A stretch of DNA of 64,000 nt from Axinella damicornis (lineage: Eukaryota; Porifera; Demospongiae; Axinellida; Axinellidae): assembly GCA_963931865.1 (NCBI GenBank), contig OZ007516.1, forward strand, positions 8,983,615-9,047,614, given 5' to 3'. How positions within the stretch are numbered: the stretch's first letter is position 1; each line of letters begins with the position of its first letter. The notes below the pieces were generated by a model, which was not told the DNA's origin, ran no database searches, and worked only from the letters and a program-made list of their open reading frames with translations. Of the stretch, positions 24,360 through 34,520 are shown in pieces. The translations under genes and the position numbers were made by a program.

Positions 24360-24647
24360 TTGTAGAGCTGCCCATTTATTGTCGTGTTGGAATGCTAAAA
24401 ACAACAACTTTTGCTAATTGCTTGTATTGCTTGCTTGTATAGCGTGCAGTCCCCAATTATGGCCAGGCTTTCATTAGTTATGTACGCATGCATTCACTAT
24501 ACTCACGGGTCTGCATATACATATACTTGCAACCAACCTTTGTCCTTCTACAGGTAGCAACATCATTCCGTATCTGTCGGCGATCTGGGGCTCAGAACAG
24601 CAACAAGTGCTAAGGTACCAGGTAACTTACCACGTGTATCTGGTTAG

Positions 24648-24682
<35 letters not shown>

Positions 24683-26208
24683 GTCACACACAATGTGTCA
24701 AATAATTTCCTCAAGCAAGTAGGCCATCATGGTCACGTGCATGACTCATGAGAGTTTCTAGGACTTTCTAGGATGTGTACCCGGAGTCAAGTTTTTCGGA
24801 GTCCAGGACCGAAGCCAGAGGGTATACATAAAACAATGGGTGCACATGCCTAGTGTGAAAGATCATGACATTGTCATAACCTTATCGAAAGTGCATGCTA
24901 ATTGACAGTTTTGACAAGAACACTTGGTTGCCCTAGGAAGGCACCACTTAGTGTTGTCTGGCAGTAGTGGTGCCTTTCAAAATACTATGGTTACAGGCTT
25001 GTTACCATAGGAGTGCAAAGGTCACCCTGTCATGCTGACATGATTGTCTAGAACTCAAGGCCTTCCAATTGTAGTTACTTCACTAGTCCGATTAAACAGA
25101 TCCCAAGGCGTTAGTTACCACTAATGCCTTGGGATCGGAGGAGCAAAGACAGTACATGTACAGTAGGTGGCATTGCCTGAACACTTTTTATTGGATTCAC
25201 AATATCCAAAGCTACGCTGAAATGGGTAAACTGAGTCTACAACCTAAGTCACTTTTCAAATTTGCCTGTACATTTTCATTTTTAGCACACTTCAAACATT
25301 AATCATGACAGCATACAACTTCTGAACAGTTCCGTGTGACTTGATATAAACGCAGCCATAGAAGTTTGTTTCACTAAGCCCATTAACAACCAATGAAACT
25401 ATATGCTGTCATGAGACTTTCAGCCTCATCATGTGACTTCCGGCAATGTCCAGAAAGGCCATGCAGGTCAAGGGGAGGTGGGTGGGTGCACCCACAAGGC
25501 ATGGCCTCATCACTCCTGGTCGGGCGTTTAGGTGCACTTTGACTTTGCCTCTCTGATAAGTACAGTACATGCACCCCTGGCACTCAGTACCTCCACCACT
25601 GTTTCTGCATGCAGGCTCAAGACTGGTACTGAGTGAGTACTCTATTGCTCCCCTGCTGCAATGGAACGGCCACCTCAAACCCTACGATGGCGATGCACAC
25701 TACACTGAATGGGACAATACTATGTCCGTGATCCCTTGCAGGAGTACTAGTTTCACCTGGTAGCTACACAAGTCTAGAAACTGAATAGAGCTAGGCTTGT
25801 TGACAGGGTTTCACTCATATCTCTTGTAACGTTTTATATCATGCACTGGCTAGTTTGTGCCCCATGTCATTAGTCTTGTTAATACCATTTTAGTAGCATA
25901 AATACGGTACCATGTCTCTTGCCGATACAATGACATTCTATCAATACTTGCTGCAGAGCATTGAGCCTACTCTGCTGTCTATCTGGCAATGGCTATAGAG
26001 AAAAGTAATGGAGTGCATGGGAAGCATTTTCACAATAGCATGTTCCTGGAAGTTCCACTCTATAGCAGAAGGATATAATATTATGTTGGTAGAGGGACGG
26101 GCCGTGAGAGGGTGGGTTGCATCTATAATAATGCTATGTTGCTGTTTCTGTATTATATGAGTTTGATTAATTGCCACAACACTACAGTTGAAGGAGGCGT
26201 GGGTGGAG

Positions 26209-26209
<1 letters not shown>

Positions 26210-26251
<42 letters not shown>
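26210..26251. repeat. 42-G homopolymer
   Basis: The longest single-base run in the window. On the complementary strand it gives a meaningless proline tract. Confidence 0.9.
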
Positions 26252-26252
<1 letters not shown>

Positions 26253-26435
26253 TTGTAGACTGGGTGGGTGTTTCCATTGCTAGATAACACATACCCATTG
26301 GATGCGGTTCTGCGGCATGGTTGTAATCGATTAAGACATGCATGAATTTTATGTCCACAAATTTAACATTATAATACATGTAGCATTCTAGTCCATTCCC
26401 AGCCATTATAAATAAGCATACACACTCCAGTAATT

Positions 26436-26987
26436 GGGGCGAGCCTGAGCGAGCCCCACACTAGCGTGACTTCATTGCGCAGTGCGTGTGTATGTTTGTT
26501 TGCTTGCTTGCTTGCTTGGACTTGCAATTACCGTAAATTTTAAATCAGCGAATTTCACTTGCACGTGCACAATAATATTTAAATTCAACGAACTCTAGCA
26601 CGCACCTCCTCGATGCAAGGACTCGTGAACCGTCTAGCTACCTGTTCGACGGACGATGGCGACAACAAAGAAGGAGAGACCACTCGTGGACATTGGCTAG
26701 AGCACCACGAACATTCTGCCTCCTCGGTGGCGACACTCCGCGGACCAGACGGTGACTGCTCGTGGGCCTATAGCTACCGCCGGGCCGGGCGGTGATGCCG
26801 GTTGCTGCTGGAGTGCCGGCTTCAGCTATAAAAGCTCACAGTTGCTGTGATGTGTACAAGTGTATGTTTAGTGCCATAATTTCTGTCGCCTATATATGAT
26901 CATTGCCCAGTCACATTCTGATGACAGTGCAACTGCTCCTTGCATGTCCCGGTGCATGCACTTTGCTCAGGCTCGCCCCCCAATGTC
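26436..26987. mobile_element. possible inverted-repeat element
   Basis: ATTGGGGCGAGCCTGAGC near 26436 is matched in inverse at about 26966-26987 (GCTCAGGCTCGCCCCCCAAT). The motif pair (GTGAGCCTGAGT / ACTCAGGCTCGCTCCCA) recurs around 61475 and 62137, suggesting a family. No target duplication could be fixed. Confidence 0.45.
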
Positions 26988-27808
26988 CTGCATTCCACTA
27001 GTATAATTTCCTGCACGTTGCTTTTCCTACCAAGAGAGTTATGAGACAAGCTCAACAGCCATCAGCTGTAACGTGCTGAGCTGACTGTGCCAAGTTCCTC
27101 TTGAGCAGTTCTCAGTTGAGGTGGCGGTGTGCTTGCAACTTGCCAAGGTACAGCTTGCCAGGACCAGCGGAACTTCCCCGATCTTCATTAGCTATAGTGG
27201 AAGTATCCTTCTGTGAAACAGTTGTGGCATTGCTATGTTATACGGTCTCCTCAAGTATAGGTGATTGCATGCAGTCAAGCCATGGATGAACATCAAGTAT
27301 AAGGAAGGTGAATCATGATGGAGTCATGCAATAATGGATGCCCCTGAATACTGAGCATTCAGGTGCATGAGGGAGGAGAGGAGGGCGCTAGCAGCTGCCG
27401 CTGAAATTAAGAATGCTCACCACAATGTTCACCATTGAGCAGAGCAAAGCAAACGAGTATAAGGGGGGTAGGGAAGGTGAATCATGATGGGTGTGTGTAT
27501 GTGAGCATGGCGTGTGTGTGTGTGTAGGTGAGCATAGCATGTGTGTGTGCATGAACGTGTGGGAGAAGGCCATGAATCTCTATCCCAGCTGGCCTGATAT
27601 TTTTTTCTGCAGATTTCATTGCCTTTCTCAAATACTGGTGGTGGGGAATGAGGACATGACAGGTAGTCTACGTATTCCGAACCACTGCACTCACTGCTGT
27701 TGGGAGGGACGTAGGGGTCTCTGATGGTGGTCAGTGAAGAGGCCAACACGTTCCATGTCCGTCTTTGCCATGTTTCCCAGCCTCTGTGAGTGTGTGTGCA
27801 GATGTGTA

Positions 27809-27847
<39 letters not shown>

Positions 27848-28373
27848 TAAATGATTGACGAACGAATATATATACATGCGCTTGGAAGGTTGTTTTATGC
27901 TAACTTGCAGGTACGTAGACCTACCTACCAACTTCAGATCTCATTATACTTACTTGGTGTACTTGCAATTGCTTAGTTGCTAACACCCCAGATAGATTCT
28001 CTGCATAGGCCTATGCTAGCTGCGCATGCGTGTACTCAGGTTGCCATGACAATTAGTTGATGGGTGGAGCTTGCGGGAGGGCAAATTTGCCGTGGCCCCG
28101 GGCGAATTGGGACTCACTGCATGTAATATTATGTATTCTGTGTGACAGTCAACTCATACGCACTAGCCGCTATCCTACAGTACCGCAGCGGGCCCGCACA
28201 GGTGGGAGGTTCTGAATTGCTGAATTGCTCGAAGGAGGTGAGTAAACTAAGGCTATATCTGTCTTTTCAAATTATGTTCCACCCTGGAATGAGATAGCGT
28301 TTATCCTCGATAGTAAAGGCCTGTCGGCCGCCGCCTGAGGGTCGCATTCTGAAACACAAGCATACACCAAGAG

Positions 28374-28442
28374 TAGCCTCGTTCCCAGGCCTCCACCACA
28401 GCTTTTGTCGCTTGCTGTGGTGGAGGCCTGGGAACGAGGCTA
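28374..28442. mobile_element. hairpin MITE, TAGCCTCG family (copy 4, perfect 9-bp TSD)
   Basis: A 69 bp near-perfect hairpin with arms TAGCCTCGTTCCCAGGCC and GGCCTGGGAACGAGGCTA. It is bounded by CACCAAGAG at 28365-28373 and again at 28443-28451. This copy defines the family ends and the 9-bp target duplication best. Confidence 0.92.
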
Positions 28443-28509
28443 CACCAAGAGCATCTTTAGGTGCGCATTAATTGGGAATGTAATGTGTATTCCCACTCTA
28501 TACGACCTG

Positions 28510-29270
28510 TCACGAAAAAATTGGACGCTAAGTAAAAATTGGCCCGGGGGTCCAATTATTGCCGCGAAAGGTGGCCCCCCCCCCCCCCCCCCCCCCCCCC
28601 GGGTCAACTTGGAATGCAATAAACGGTCCGTGCGTACCAAAAGTGGACCCACCTGTAGCGTATAAAACTAACGTGCGAAAAGGACATCTACAATGAGTGT
28701 TGCGCGCAGAAATCGAGATGGAAGTGTCAGATCAGTCCGTAAGCGACGGCGGAGAGGTTGAAGGCGGTGGAGATCTCGTCCAAGAGGCGTACATCTACCT
28801 CACAGAGCGCCGCTATCCACATGGCTGTGCCGACTTTCGGAAGTGGAGTATACCGCATATCAGAGCGATTTGTGTGGAATGGTGTGGTGAAAGATGTGAA
28901 GGAAATGGTAAGTGCACTGCTATCCTTTCCAAGAACAAGATATTGGAATCATGATACGTCAATTGTAGCTGCACGTGCACTCCGTTTTGATTCTACCCAA
29001 AATTTGTTACTCTGCAGATATCATGCTGTGATGCTTGCCAGAGGATGAATAAGAAGATCACTTCCACAATGCCAGAGGCAACCAAAAGTGGCCCACCAGG
29101 TCCACTTTTGGTTGCCAAAAGTGGACTGGGGGGGGGGGGGGGGGGCTCTTTTTGACATCGGGGGTCCACTTTTGGCAGCCAAAAGTGGACCTGGTGGGCC
29201 ACTTTTGGTTGCCAAGAATGGACCTGGGGGGCCAGTTTTGACTAGGGCCACTTTTAGCATGACAGACCTG
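28510..29270. repeat. cluster of inverted CCACTTTTGG repeats with G/C runs
   Basis: Palindromic units around TCCACTTTTGGTTGCCAAAA and GTGGACC recur at 29083-29260, and single units occur near 28640. A 26-C run (28575-28600) and G runs (29129-29145) interrupt them. They surround the small open frame at 28721. Confidence 0.75.
28721..28907 (+). pseudogene. short ORF fragment, transposon-like, unassigned
   Basis: An ATG at 28721 gives MEVSDQSVSDGGEVEGGG, then EAYIYLTERRYPHGCADFRK. The frame then changes, and the second frame (ERFVWNGVVKDVKEM) reaches a good donor, ATG then GTAAGT (28908). The pattern of a short acidic start followed by a YP-containing helix and a FV-NGV strand recalls the N-terminus of some integrase-type retroelement proteins, but I am not certain. 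No domain can be called. The flanks are the CCACTTTTGG palindromes. Confidence 0.3.
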
Positions 29271-29489
29271 TCCTTCAGTACGGTGATGAATCAGGGGCAT
29301 CGGGGGGGGGGGGGGGGGACCTGGAAACGGGGCTAACACGTTTCCACTAGTATTCCAGTGACTTCCACCAAATGCGCAACAAGCATATGTTGTGTTTTCT
29401 GTCATGTAACTGCAGTTGAGAGGTCATATGACGAGGGAAACAAGTACCAGAGCTACATGTATATGTATGTGATGAGTGATTCCCAGTCT

Positions 29490-29670
29490 TCTCCCTCCTC
29501 CCCCCCTCCCTCCCTCCCCTCCCTCCCTCTTTCCCTCCCTCCCTCCCTCCCTCCCTCCCTCCCTCCCTCCCTCACTCCCTCCCTCCCTGCCCTCCCTCCC
29601 TCCCTCCCTGCCCTACCTCCCTCCCTCACTCACTCCCTCCCCCATCCCCCTCTCCCTCCTGTCTCTTTCT
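29490..29670. repeat. CCCT-rich polypyrimidine tract
   Basis: (CCCT)n-type sequence immediately upstream of a dynein exon acceptor. Unit B has a shorter version (35800-35890). It could serve as an exaggerated polypyrimidine tract. Confidence 0.85.
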
Positions 29671-29685
29671 CCCATCTCCGTCCAG

Positions 29686-29797
29686 CCCTCCATCAAGTTT
29701 CTGTGGAAGAGTTTAAAGGAGGTAGTGCCCTCCAGTGATGACCTTCTCCCTCCTTAAGATTATGGACTTCTTCTTCAAACCATTTGTGCCCAAGGAG
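29686..29797 (+). pseudogene. dynein heavy chain exon (PSIKFLW), unit A
   Basis: Acceptor CCGTCCAG, donor GAG then GTGAGT. It starts PSIKFLWKSLKEVVPSSD, then loses frame; the remainder matches unit B in another frame (LLKIMDFFFKPFVP). The 112 bp length against 93 bp in unit B fits one inserted base here and an in-frame loss there. In axonemal dyneins this helix follows the AAA2 module. Because of the frame break this copy is not functional as it stands. Confidence 0.6.
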
Positions 29798-29839
29798 GTG
29801 AGTGTACTTTGTGTCTGTAGACTAAGTGCTATATATGGT

Positions 29840-30245
29840 TAGCCTCGTTCCCAGTCCCACGTCCAGCTTTTCGTCGCTTGCAGTAAGGTAAAGCGGGGAG
29901 GGCCTGGTACATTTCCTCACGTGAGCATGACGTAATCGACAAATGGCAAAATTTTCAGAACGAGGACGCTACATTTTGCGTGTTATTCAACTACCTAATT
30001 CAACTACCTACACTTTCAACACTCGGTGAGTACGACAGCCGCCCCCGCTAGCTTGATAAGTGTAGTGTGTTACCTGGTACCTTCATTCTTCTTGCTGTTC
30101 TGAGACACACTACGCCCACGTTAAACTTCCGGTCTTTCTACTTTCTACCCTTGACGTCACTCATGTGAGGAAATGTACCAGGCCCTCCCCGCTTCACCGT
30201 ACTGCAAGCAACGAAAAGCTGGGCATGGGACTGGGAACGAGGCTA
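29840..30245. mobile_element. hairpin MITE, TAGCCTCG family (copy 5, 406 bp)
   Basis: Long arms: after the TAGCCTCGTTCCCAG end the arms continue through GCGGGGAGGGCCTGGTACA and its inverse. ATATATGGT is duplicated at 29831-29839 and 30246-30254. The homologous place in unit B (36018-36030) is empty, so insertion followed the duplication. Confidence 0.92.
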
Positions 30246-30663
30246 ATATATGGTAGCTTCTTGGGCTAGCCAATAACAGTAACTTTCCAATCCTTGTGCT
30301 CATGCGCAACCATGTACATGTAGCTGTGAATATCAATTTTTGGCTATGAATATATGTAACTTGACTGTTGTGATAGTGCTAGTGCGTAAGACGTTGATTG
30401 CGCGTCTATGTGAACTCGAAGCCCAGCAGTGGAGCACAACAAAGTTGATACATTAGGCAACTTTCTTACATGTAGGTGCAAGCCTCTACCCCAAAATGTA
30501 GCTAAGCTAGCCTTGTGTGTGTGTGTGTGTGTGCACATTGCAGGCACGTGCTATTGTGTGTGTGTGTGCACGGTGCAGGCACATGCTATTGTTTGTGTGT
30601 GTGTGTGCGTGCATGTATATGTATGTGTGTGTGTGGATCAAGATTTTGTGTGTCTGTGTGTGT

Positions 30664-31110
30664 GTGTGTGTGTGACGCAAATGTGATGTTCGTGGGGCGG
30701 GACTAGACTAGTGATGCGAGACCTTCCTACTTCAATTTACTGAATCTCGAACTCTACAAGGTATGTTTGAGAGCATTGGGCGTGGGCTGGAATCTTCCAG
30801 AACAGGTGAGGCTACAAGCAGATGCAATCAGGGAGCAGCAGTCGAAGCGGACACAATCTGGGAGCAGCAGTCGAAGCGGACACAATCTGGGAGCTGCAGT
30901 TGAAGTGGACGTAATCAGGGAGCAGCAGTTGAAGAGGACGCAAACGGGGAGCAGCAGTTGAAGCAGACGCAATTGGGGAACAGCAGCTGAAGCGGACGCA
31001 ATCAGGAGGTTGTTGAAATTGGGGTAAGAGAAGCTGAAGCTGTCTGGTGCCGGATTACACACGTAGGCGAACGAAGGAGAAGTAGCTAAGCGAGCGAAGG
31101 TACTTGTGTG
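30664..31110. repeat. dispersed repeat with 29-bp minisatellite (copy 1)
   Basis: Core unit GGGGAGCAGCAGTTGAAG plus CGGACGCAATC. It is preceded by GATGTTCGTGGGGCGGGACT and followed by GAAGTAGCTAAGCGAGCGAA. The same framework recurs at 36394, 47757 and 59336. GT tracts lie on both sides. Confidence 0.85.
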
Positions 31111-31236
31111 TGTGTTACTTATGTTTGTGTGTGAGCATGCTTGTGTGTGTGTGTGTGTGTGTGCGCATGCTTGTGCTGTGTGTATGTGTGTGTGTGTGCA
31201 TATATGTGTACGTGTGAGTGTGGGTATGGGTGTATG

Positions 31237-32395
31237 TAGCCTCATTCCCAGGCCTCCACCCCAGCTTTTGTCGATTGCAGTATGAAAAGCACGGAGAAGG
31301 CCTGGAAGGGTTTCGCACGTGGTGCGTATCGTGACCGTCATAAAACGTCATCCGTTCAAGACCACTATGTACTAGTACAGTAGCTATGATCGCATACGGA
31401 GACAAGTCAACGGCCAGAAGAGAGCCTCACCGACTTATCCAAGCTAGAAGTCTTACCTTCGAAGTAGTGCTGAGCTTCAAGTGTTGTACTTTCCAGAGCG
31501 ATGGCTCACTGCCACGGAGTGAACAGTCAAAATGCTTCGAAGTTATAACCGTTGTATTGCAGCCATCTCTCAGCGGTTTTGTTTCTAATCGAGGTATGTT
31601 GTATAGGTAGGACCTGCCTCTGGAACAGGCGATAGCGGTTGAATACTGTACATGTACAGTTGCGGTCAAAATAAAGTTTACGTTCCGTAATCGTAGAACG
31701 ATCGTGCAACGATCGTTCTACGGTGCGAAAACGGTTCAGAAAACGGTGTTAAATTATTATTACGTCAGCGTTTATCGCATCGTTTTTACGGTACGCAAGC
31801 GTGATAAAACGTTTAACGCTTATAGCGGATGCAGCCTATGTCCGACGCTGTTCTACCTGGGTTATGTTTTAGACCCTGGATCTCTCTCCCTGGTGGTCTT
31901 TGTTCGATGTCTGCAGCTTTCGCAGAACCGGAGATACAGCGGCAACGCGATCGATCGCTGCCGAAACCCCGCCCACCAAGGCCAAAGTTGTTGGAACTTG
32001 CATATCCTTCGAAAGGTTTGGCTGATTTTTAAATATGCCTTATTGGAAGGCATTGACTATACGCTGGCGTTTGCCCCTTGTCTGTAGCTTACTTGTAACC
32101 GGAGATAAAGGTCGACAAGCCTTGCCGCTTGCTCGCGACGGCGATAATTGCTGAGTCAGCAACCGTAGTACGACAGATTGCGCAATAACGGAACGGACCG
32201 TAGAACGATCGTAGAACTATCGTTGTACGATCACGGAACGTAAACTTTATTTTGACCGCTACTGTATGTATTAACGGAATCCGTGACGTTAGCGGCGGCA
32301 TGCATCACATGTGAAACCCTTCCAGGCCTTCTCCGCGCTCCAGGCCTTCGTACTGCAAGCAGCAAAAGCTGGGGTGGAGGCCTTGGAACGAGGCT
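31237..32395. mobile_element. hairpin MITE, TAGCCTCG family (copy 6, with nested element)
   Basis: Begins TAGCCTCATTCCCAGGCC and ends GGAACGAGGCTA; GGTGTATG lies on both sides. Unit B has the same insertion in 159 bp (36935-37093). The extra length is due mainly to the mariner-like element at 31657. Confidence 0.85.
31657..32264. mobile_element. Tc1/mariner-like MITE (608 bp) with TA target site
   Basis: Ends CAGTTGCGGTCAAAATAAAG and CTTTATTTTGACCGCTACTG are inverted repeats that extend through GTTTACGTTCCGT. TA lies directly outside both ends (31655-31656 and 32265-32266). CAGT ends plus TA duplication are typical of Tc1/mariner. Inside there is a palindrome (GTAGAACGATCGTGCAACG and so on). 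The open frame 31704-32087 has no transposase features. Confidence 0.88.
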
Positions 32396-33192
32396 AGGTG
32401 TATGTGTGTGTGAGAGCTGGAGTGCATTGAGCCGACTCAATGCTCTTGGTGACACACAATCTCAAGTGCATGGTCATGCCTTGGAGGCGCTGCAGAAATG
32501 TAAGTAGATTCATAGAATTATGAATATCTTTATATGTCACAAAACCCACAAGTGAAAAGGGATACCAGGTGGTTGTATAAAATTGTGCACAACCGGTTTT
32601 CCTACAACACTATATAGCTGTGGTTTTGCAAGGCCTAATGTAAGTTGGCCTAAAATTGTAATGTGTGCATGTGATGGGGTGTTGCCTGGTACCGAAGCCC
32701 CATCCCTCACCCATATTAATGGAGCACTATTACCAATCTCATTACTTCAACCCCCATTCAAAAACAACGTTGATGATAGCCTCGGCATGATACTTTTGTC
32801 AAGGAAGAGCAACATGTGCACATCAGCTGGTTTTTTGTTTTCTACAAGGCCTGTGTGAAAGAAAGATTTTTATACGTACTTGATTCACATAGGTATGAAT
32901 ATCTTTTAAGGTTGACACAGATTCCCCCACTAACAACTTTTGCTCCTCTATAGCGTAGATCTATAGATCATTCCACTCTAGCCTTGTTCTCGGAAAGGGA
33001 ATAGAGCGTCTGGCAACATTCTCTTTAGTACTACTCACGTGACCCTCATGAATCAGACGCCTCAAAATTGATCACATGACGGAGCATTAAATTGCTTATT
33101 GCACGCTTTGGTGTTCATTATCTAGATAATGCACTCTTTTCTGGCTGCATGTTTTTGGTCAGTGAGTAGATCTAAGTAGTTTAGATACCTGC
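32396..33192. other. non-coding part of duplication unit A
   Basis: No exon recognised. The sequence is matched by 37094-38000 and 38766-39140 in unit B. A short piece ending TTGGAGGCGCTGCAGAAAT before GTAAGT (about 32480-32500) is conserved in both units and might be an exon end, but the peptide is not recognisable. Confidence 0.4.
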
Positions 33193-33346
33193 TTGCAGTG
33201 CATTACGGGGTTTAGTGCACTCGGGCAATATAGTTAAAGGTCTCGGGCGAATAATGTACTCGCTTTTGGCTCGTGCATTATCTCGCCCTCGACCGTTAAC
33301 TACATGTAGATTGCCCTCGTGCATTGAAACCCGTAATGCACTGCAA
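33193..33346. mobile_element. inverted-repeat MITE (TTGCAGTGCATTACGGG ends), unit A
   Basis: Left end TTGCAGTGCATTACGGGG, right end CCCGTAATGCACTGCAA, with further matching into ACTCGGGCAAT / ATTGCCCTCGTGCA. The same element is at 39144-39291 in unit B, so it predates the duplication. Confidence 0.8.
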
Positions 33347-34122
33347 ACTAGTATTTTATAAATTCCTCGAAATACGTATGAAAATACATGGAGTAAAGTG
33401 TATAACTGCAGCCTTGTCTTGCAGAGCCATGGTTCCCAAGTCAATGATGGCGGTATGCAGCTTCTGTCTTTCCGAAGTGGATGGAAGGCGTGAATACAAG
33501 AGCCGATAGCAAATTTGACTTGGCTGTATCCCGTTGGTACCTAGTCTTGCTTCCCAGGCCTTTCTTCCAGTGGGTGTATTGCATCCCATATAACGCGCTG
33601 GGGTTGGTTGGGTCTGGAACAGACACTAGTCGGTATCCATGCAAACAAACCTTGCCATTATGTACATGTTCTATTGCTGTACTGATTACACTATTCCTGA
33701 GGCATGCGACATCAATAATGTACGGCCACGCAAGATGGACTCGTATCGCAGTACATGTACGTACATGTAGTAGGCGCTCCTTCCCCCTCCGAGTGGCTGG
33801 GAACAAGGCTAATTTTGCCCCTTCTCCCTGGTTTAGGTACAAGTGTAAGTACATGTAGATTCATAGAAGTGTAAGTAGATTCATAGAAGTGTAAGTAGAT
33901 TCATAATGGTGTGATTGCTGTGAATATTTCACTAAACCCATGAACTTAAGGGAGAGGTGGTATAGAAGGCATGCACACCAAGCTACAATAGTTGGTCAAG
34001 ATTCTCTGTGTGGAAACAGAAATTTTTGGGAGGCCTTTGGTGGGCCTAAAACTATTTTGACATATTAATAACTCACTCTCTCTCTCTCTCTCCCCCCCCA
34101 CCCCCCTTCCACAACTCCACAG

Positions 34123-34287
34123 GGTGAGACCATCTCACCGGAGGAGCTGAAGGCGGTGACACGTCTGGTGGCGCCGTAGTTCCTGTTTGCTCTGGTGTGG
34201 AGTATGCATGTTGGGGCCACCTGTGATGGAGATTCATGCAAGCCGTTTGACCACTACCTCAGAGAAAGGATCGATCAGTGGGAGAAG
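34123..34287 (+). pseudogene. dynein heavy chain exon (GETIS...LVWS), unit A, nonsense-bearing
   Basis: Acceptor CTCCACAG, donor GAGAAG then GTATGT. The frame reads GETISPEELKAVTRLVAP, then TAG at 34177, then FLFALVWS and GATCDGDS. The last two match the stretch before AAA3 in axonemal dynein heavy chains (usually a SLVWSVGATCDGDSR-type sequence). The TAG stands where the copy at 46660 has TGG. An extra codon after VWS and altered arginines are also seen. Pseudogenic. Confidence 0.8.
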
Positions 34288-34367
34288 GTATGTGCACTCT
34301 GCAATGTCTGTGTACATGTACTACTGCAGTGGTGGCCTCGTGACTGCACATTGCCATACCAGCCTCT

Positions 34368-34392
34368 CCCCCCCCCCCCCCCCCCCCCCCCC

Positions 34393-34449
<57 letters not shown>

Positions 34450-34520
34450 ATATGTGTGTGTGTGCGTGTGTTTATATGTGTGTGTGTTTGTGTGTACATG
34501 TATGTGCATGTTGGGTGTGT
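34368..34520. repeat. poly-C run followed by (GT)n
   Basis: 25 C at 34368-34392, then GT repeats with GTTTATAT interruptions. The equivalent place after the exon at 46660 also has GT repeats but no long C run. Confidence 0.9.

Larger units (their letters stand above)
22802..24840. repeat. long direct repeat, copy 2
   Basis: Second copy of the repeat at 11549. It lacks the hAT-like element but carries the 649 bp element at 23711. It runs to AAACAATGGG, where copy 1 meets the gap. The two copies, in direct orientation 11 kb apart, bracket the MFSD8-like gene. Single-base differences and small indels are few. Confidence 0.9.
24841..28364. other. long non-coding stretch with hairpins and simple repeats
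   Basis: No gene is supportable. Contents: a hairpin at 24939-24979 (AAGGCACCACT with AGTGGTGCCTT), a hairpin at 25094-25135 (GATCCCAAGGC with GCCTTGGGATC), a 42-G run (26210-26251), a possible inverted-repeat element (26436-26987) and a (GT)n tract (27804-27846). Open frames around 25400-25700 have no recognisable product. Confidence 0.5.

Noticed and set aside
31704..32087. 127-codon frame inside the mariner-like MITE
   Set aside because: No DDD/DDE pattern or helix-turn-helix; the element is only 608 bp and the frame is not conserved elsewhere in the window.
33541..33812. Another TAGCCTCG-family MITE (CTTGCTTCCCAGGCC ... GCTGGGAACAAGGCTA)
   Set aside because: The ends are similar but diverged and no target duplication is clear; a related piece at 40832 shares the uncertainty.
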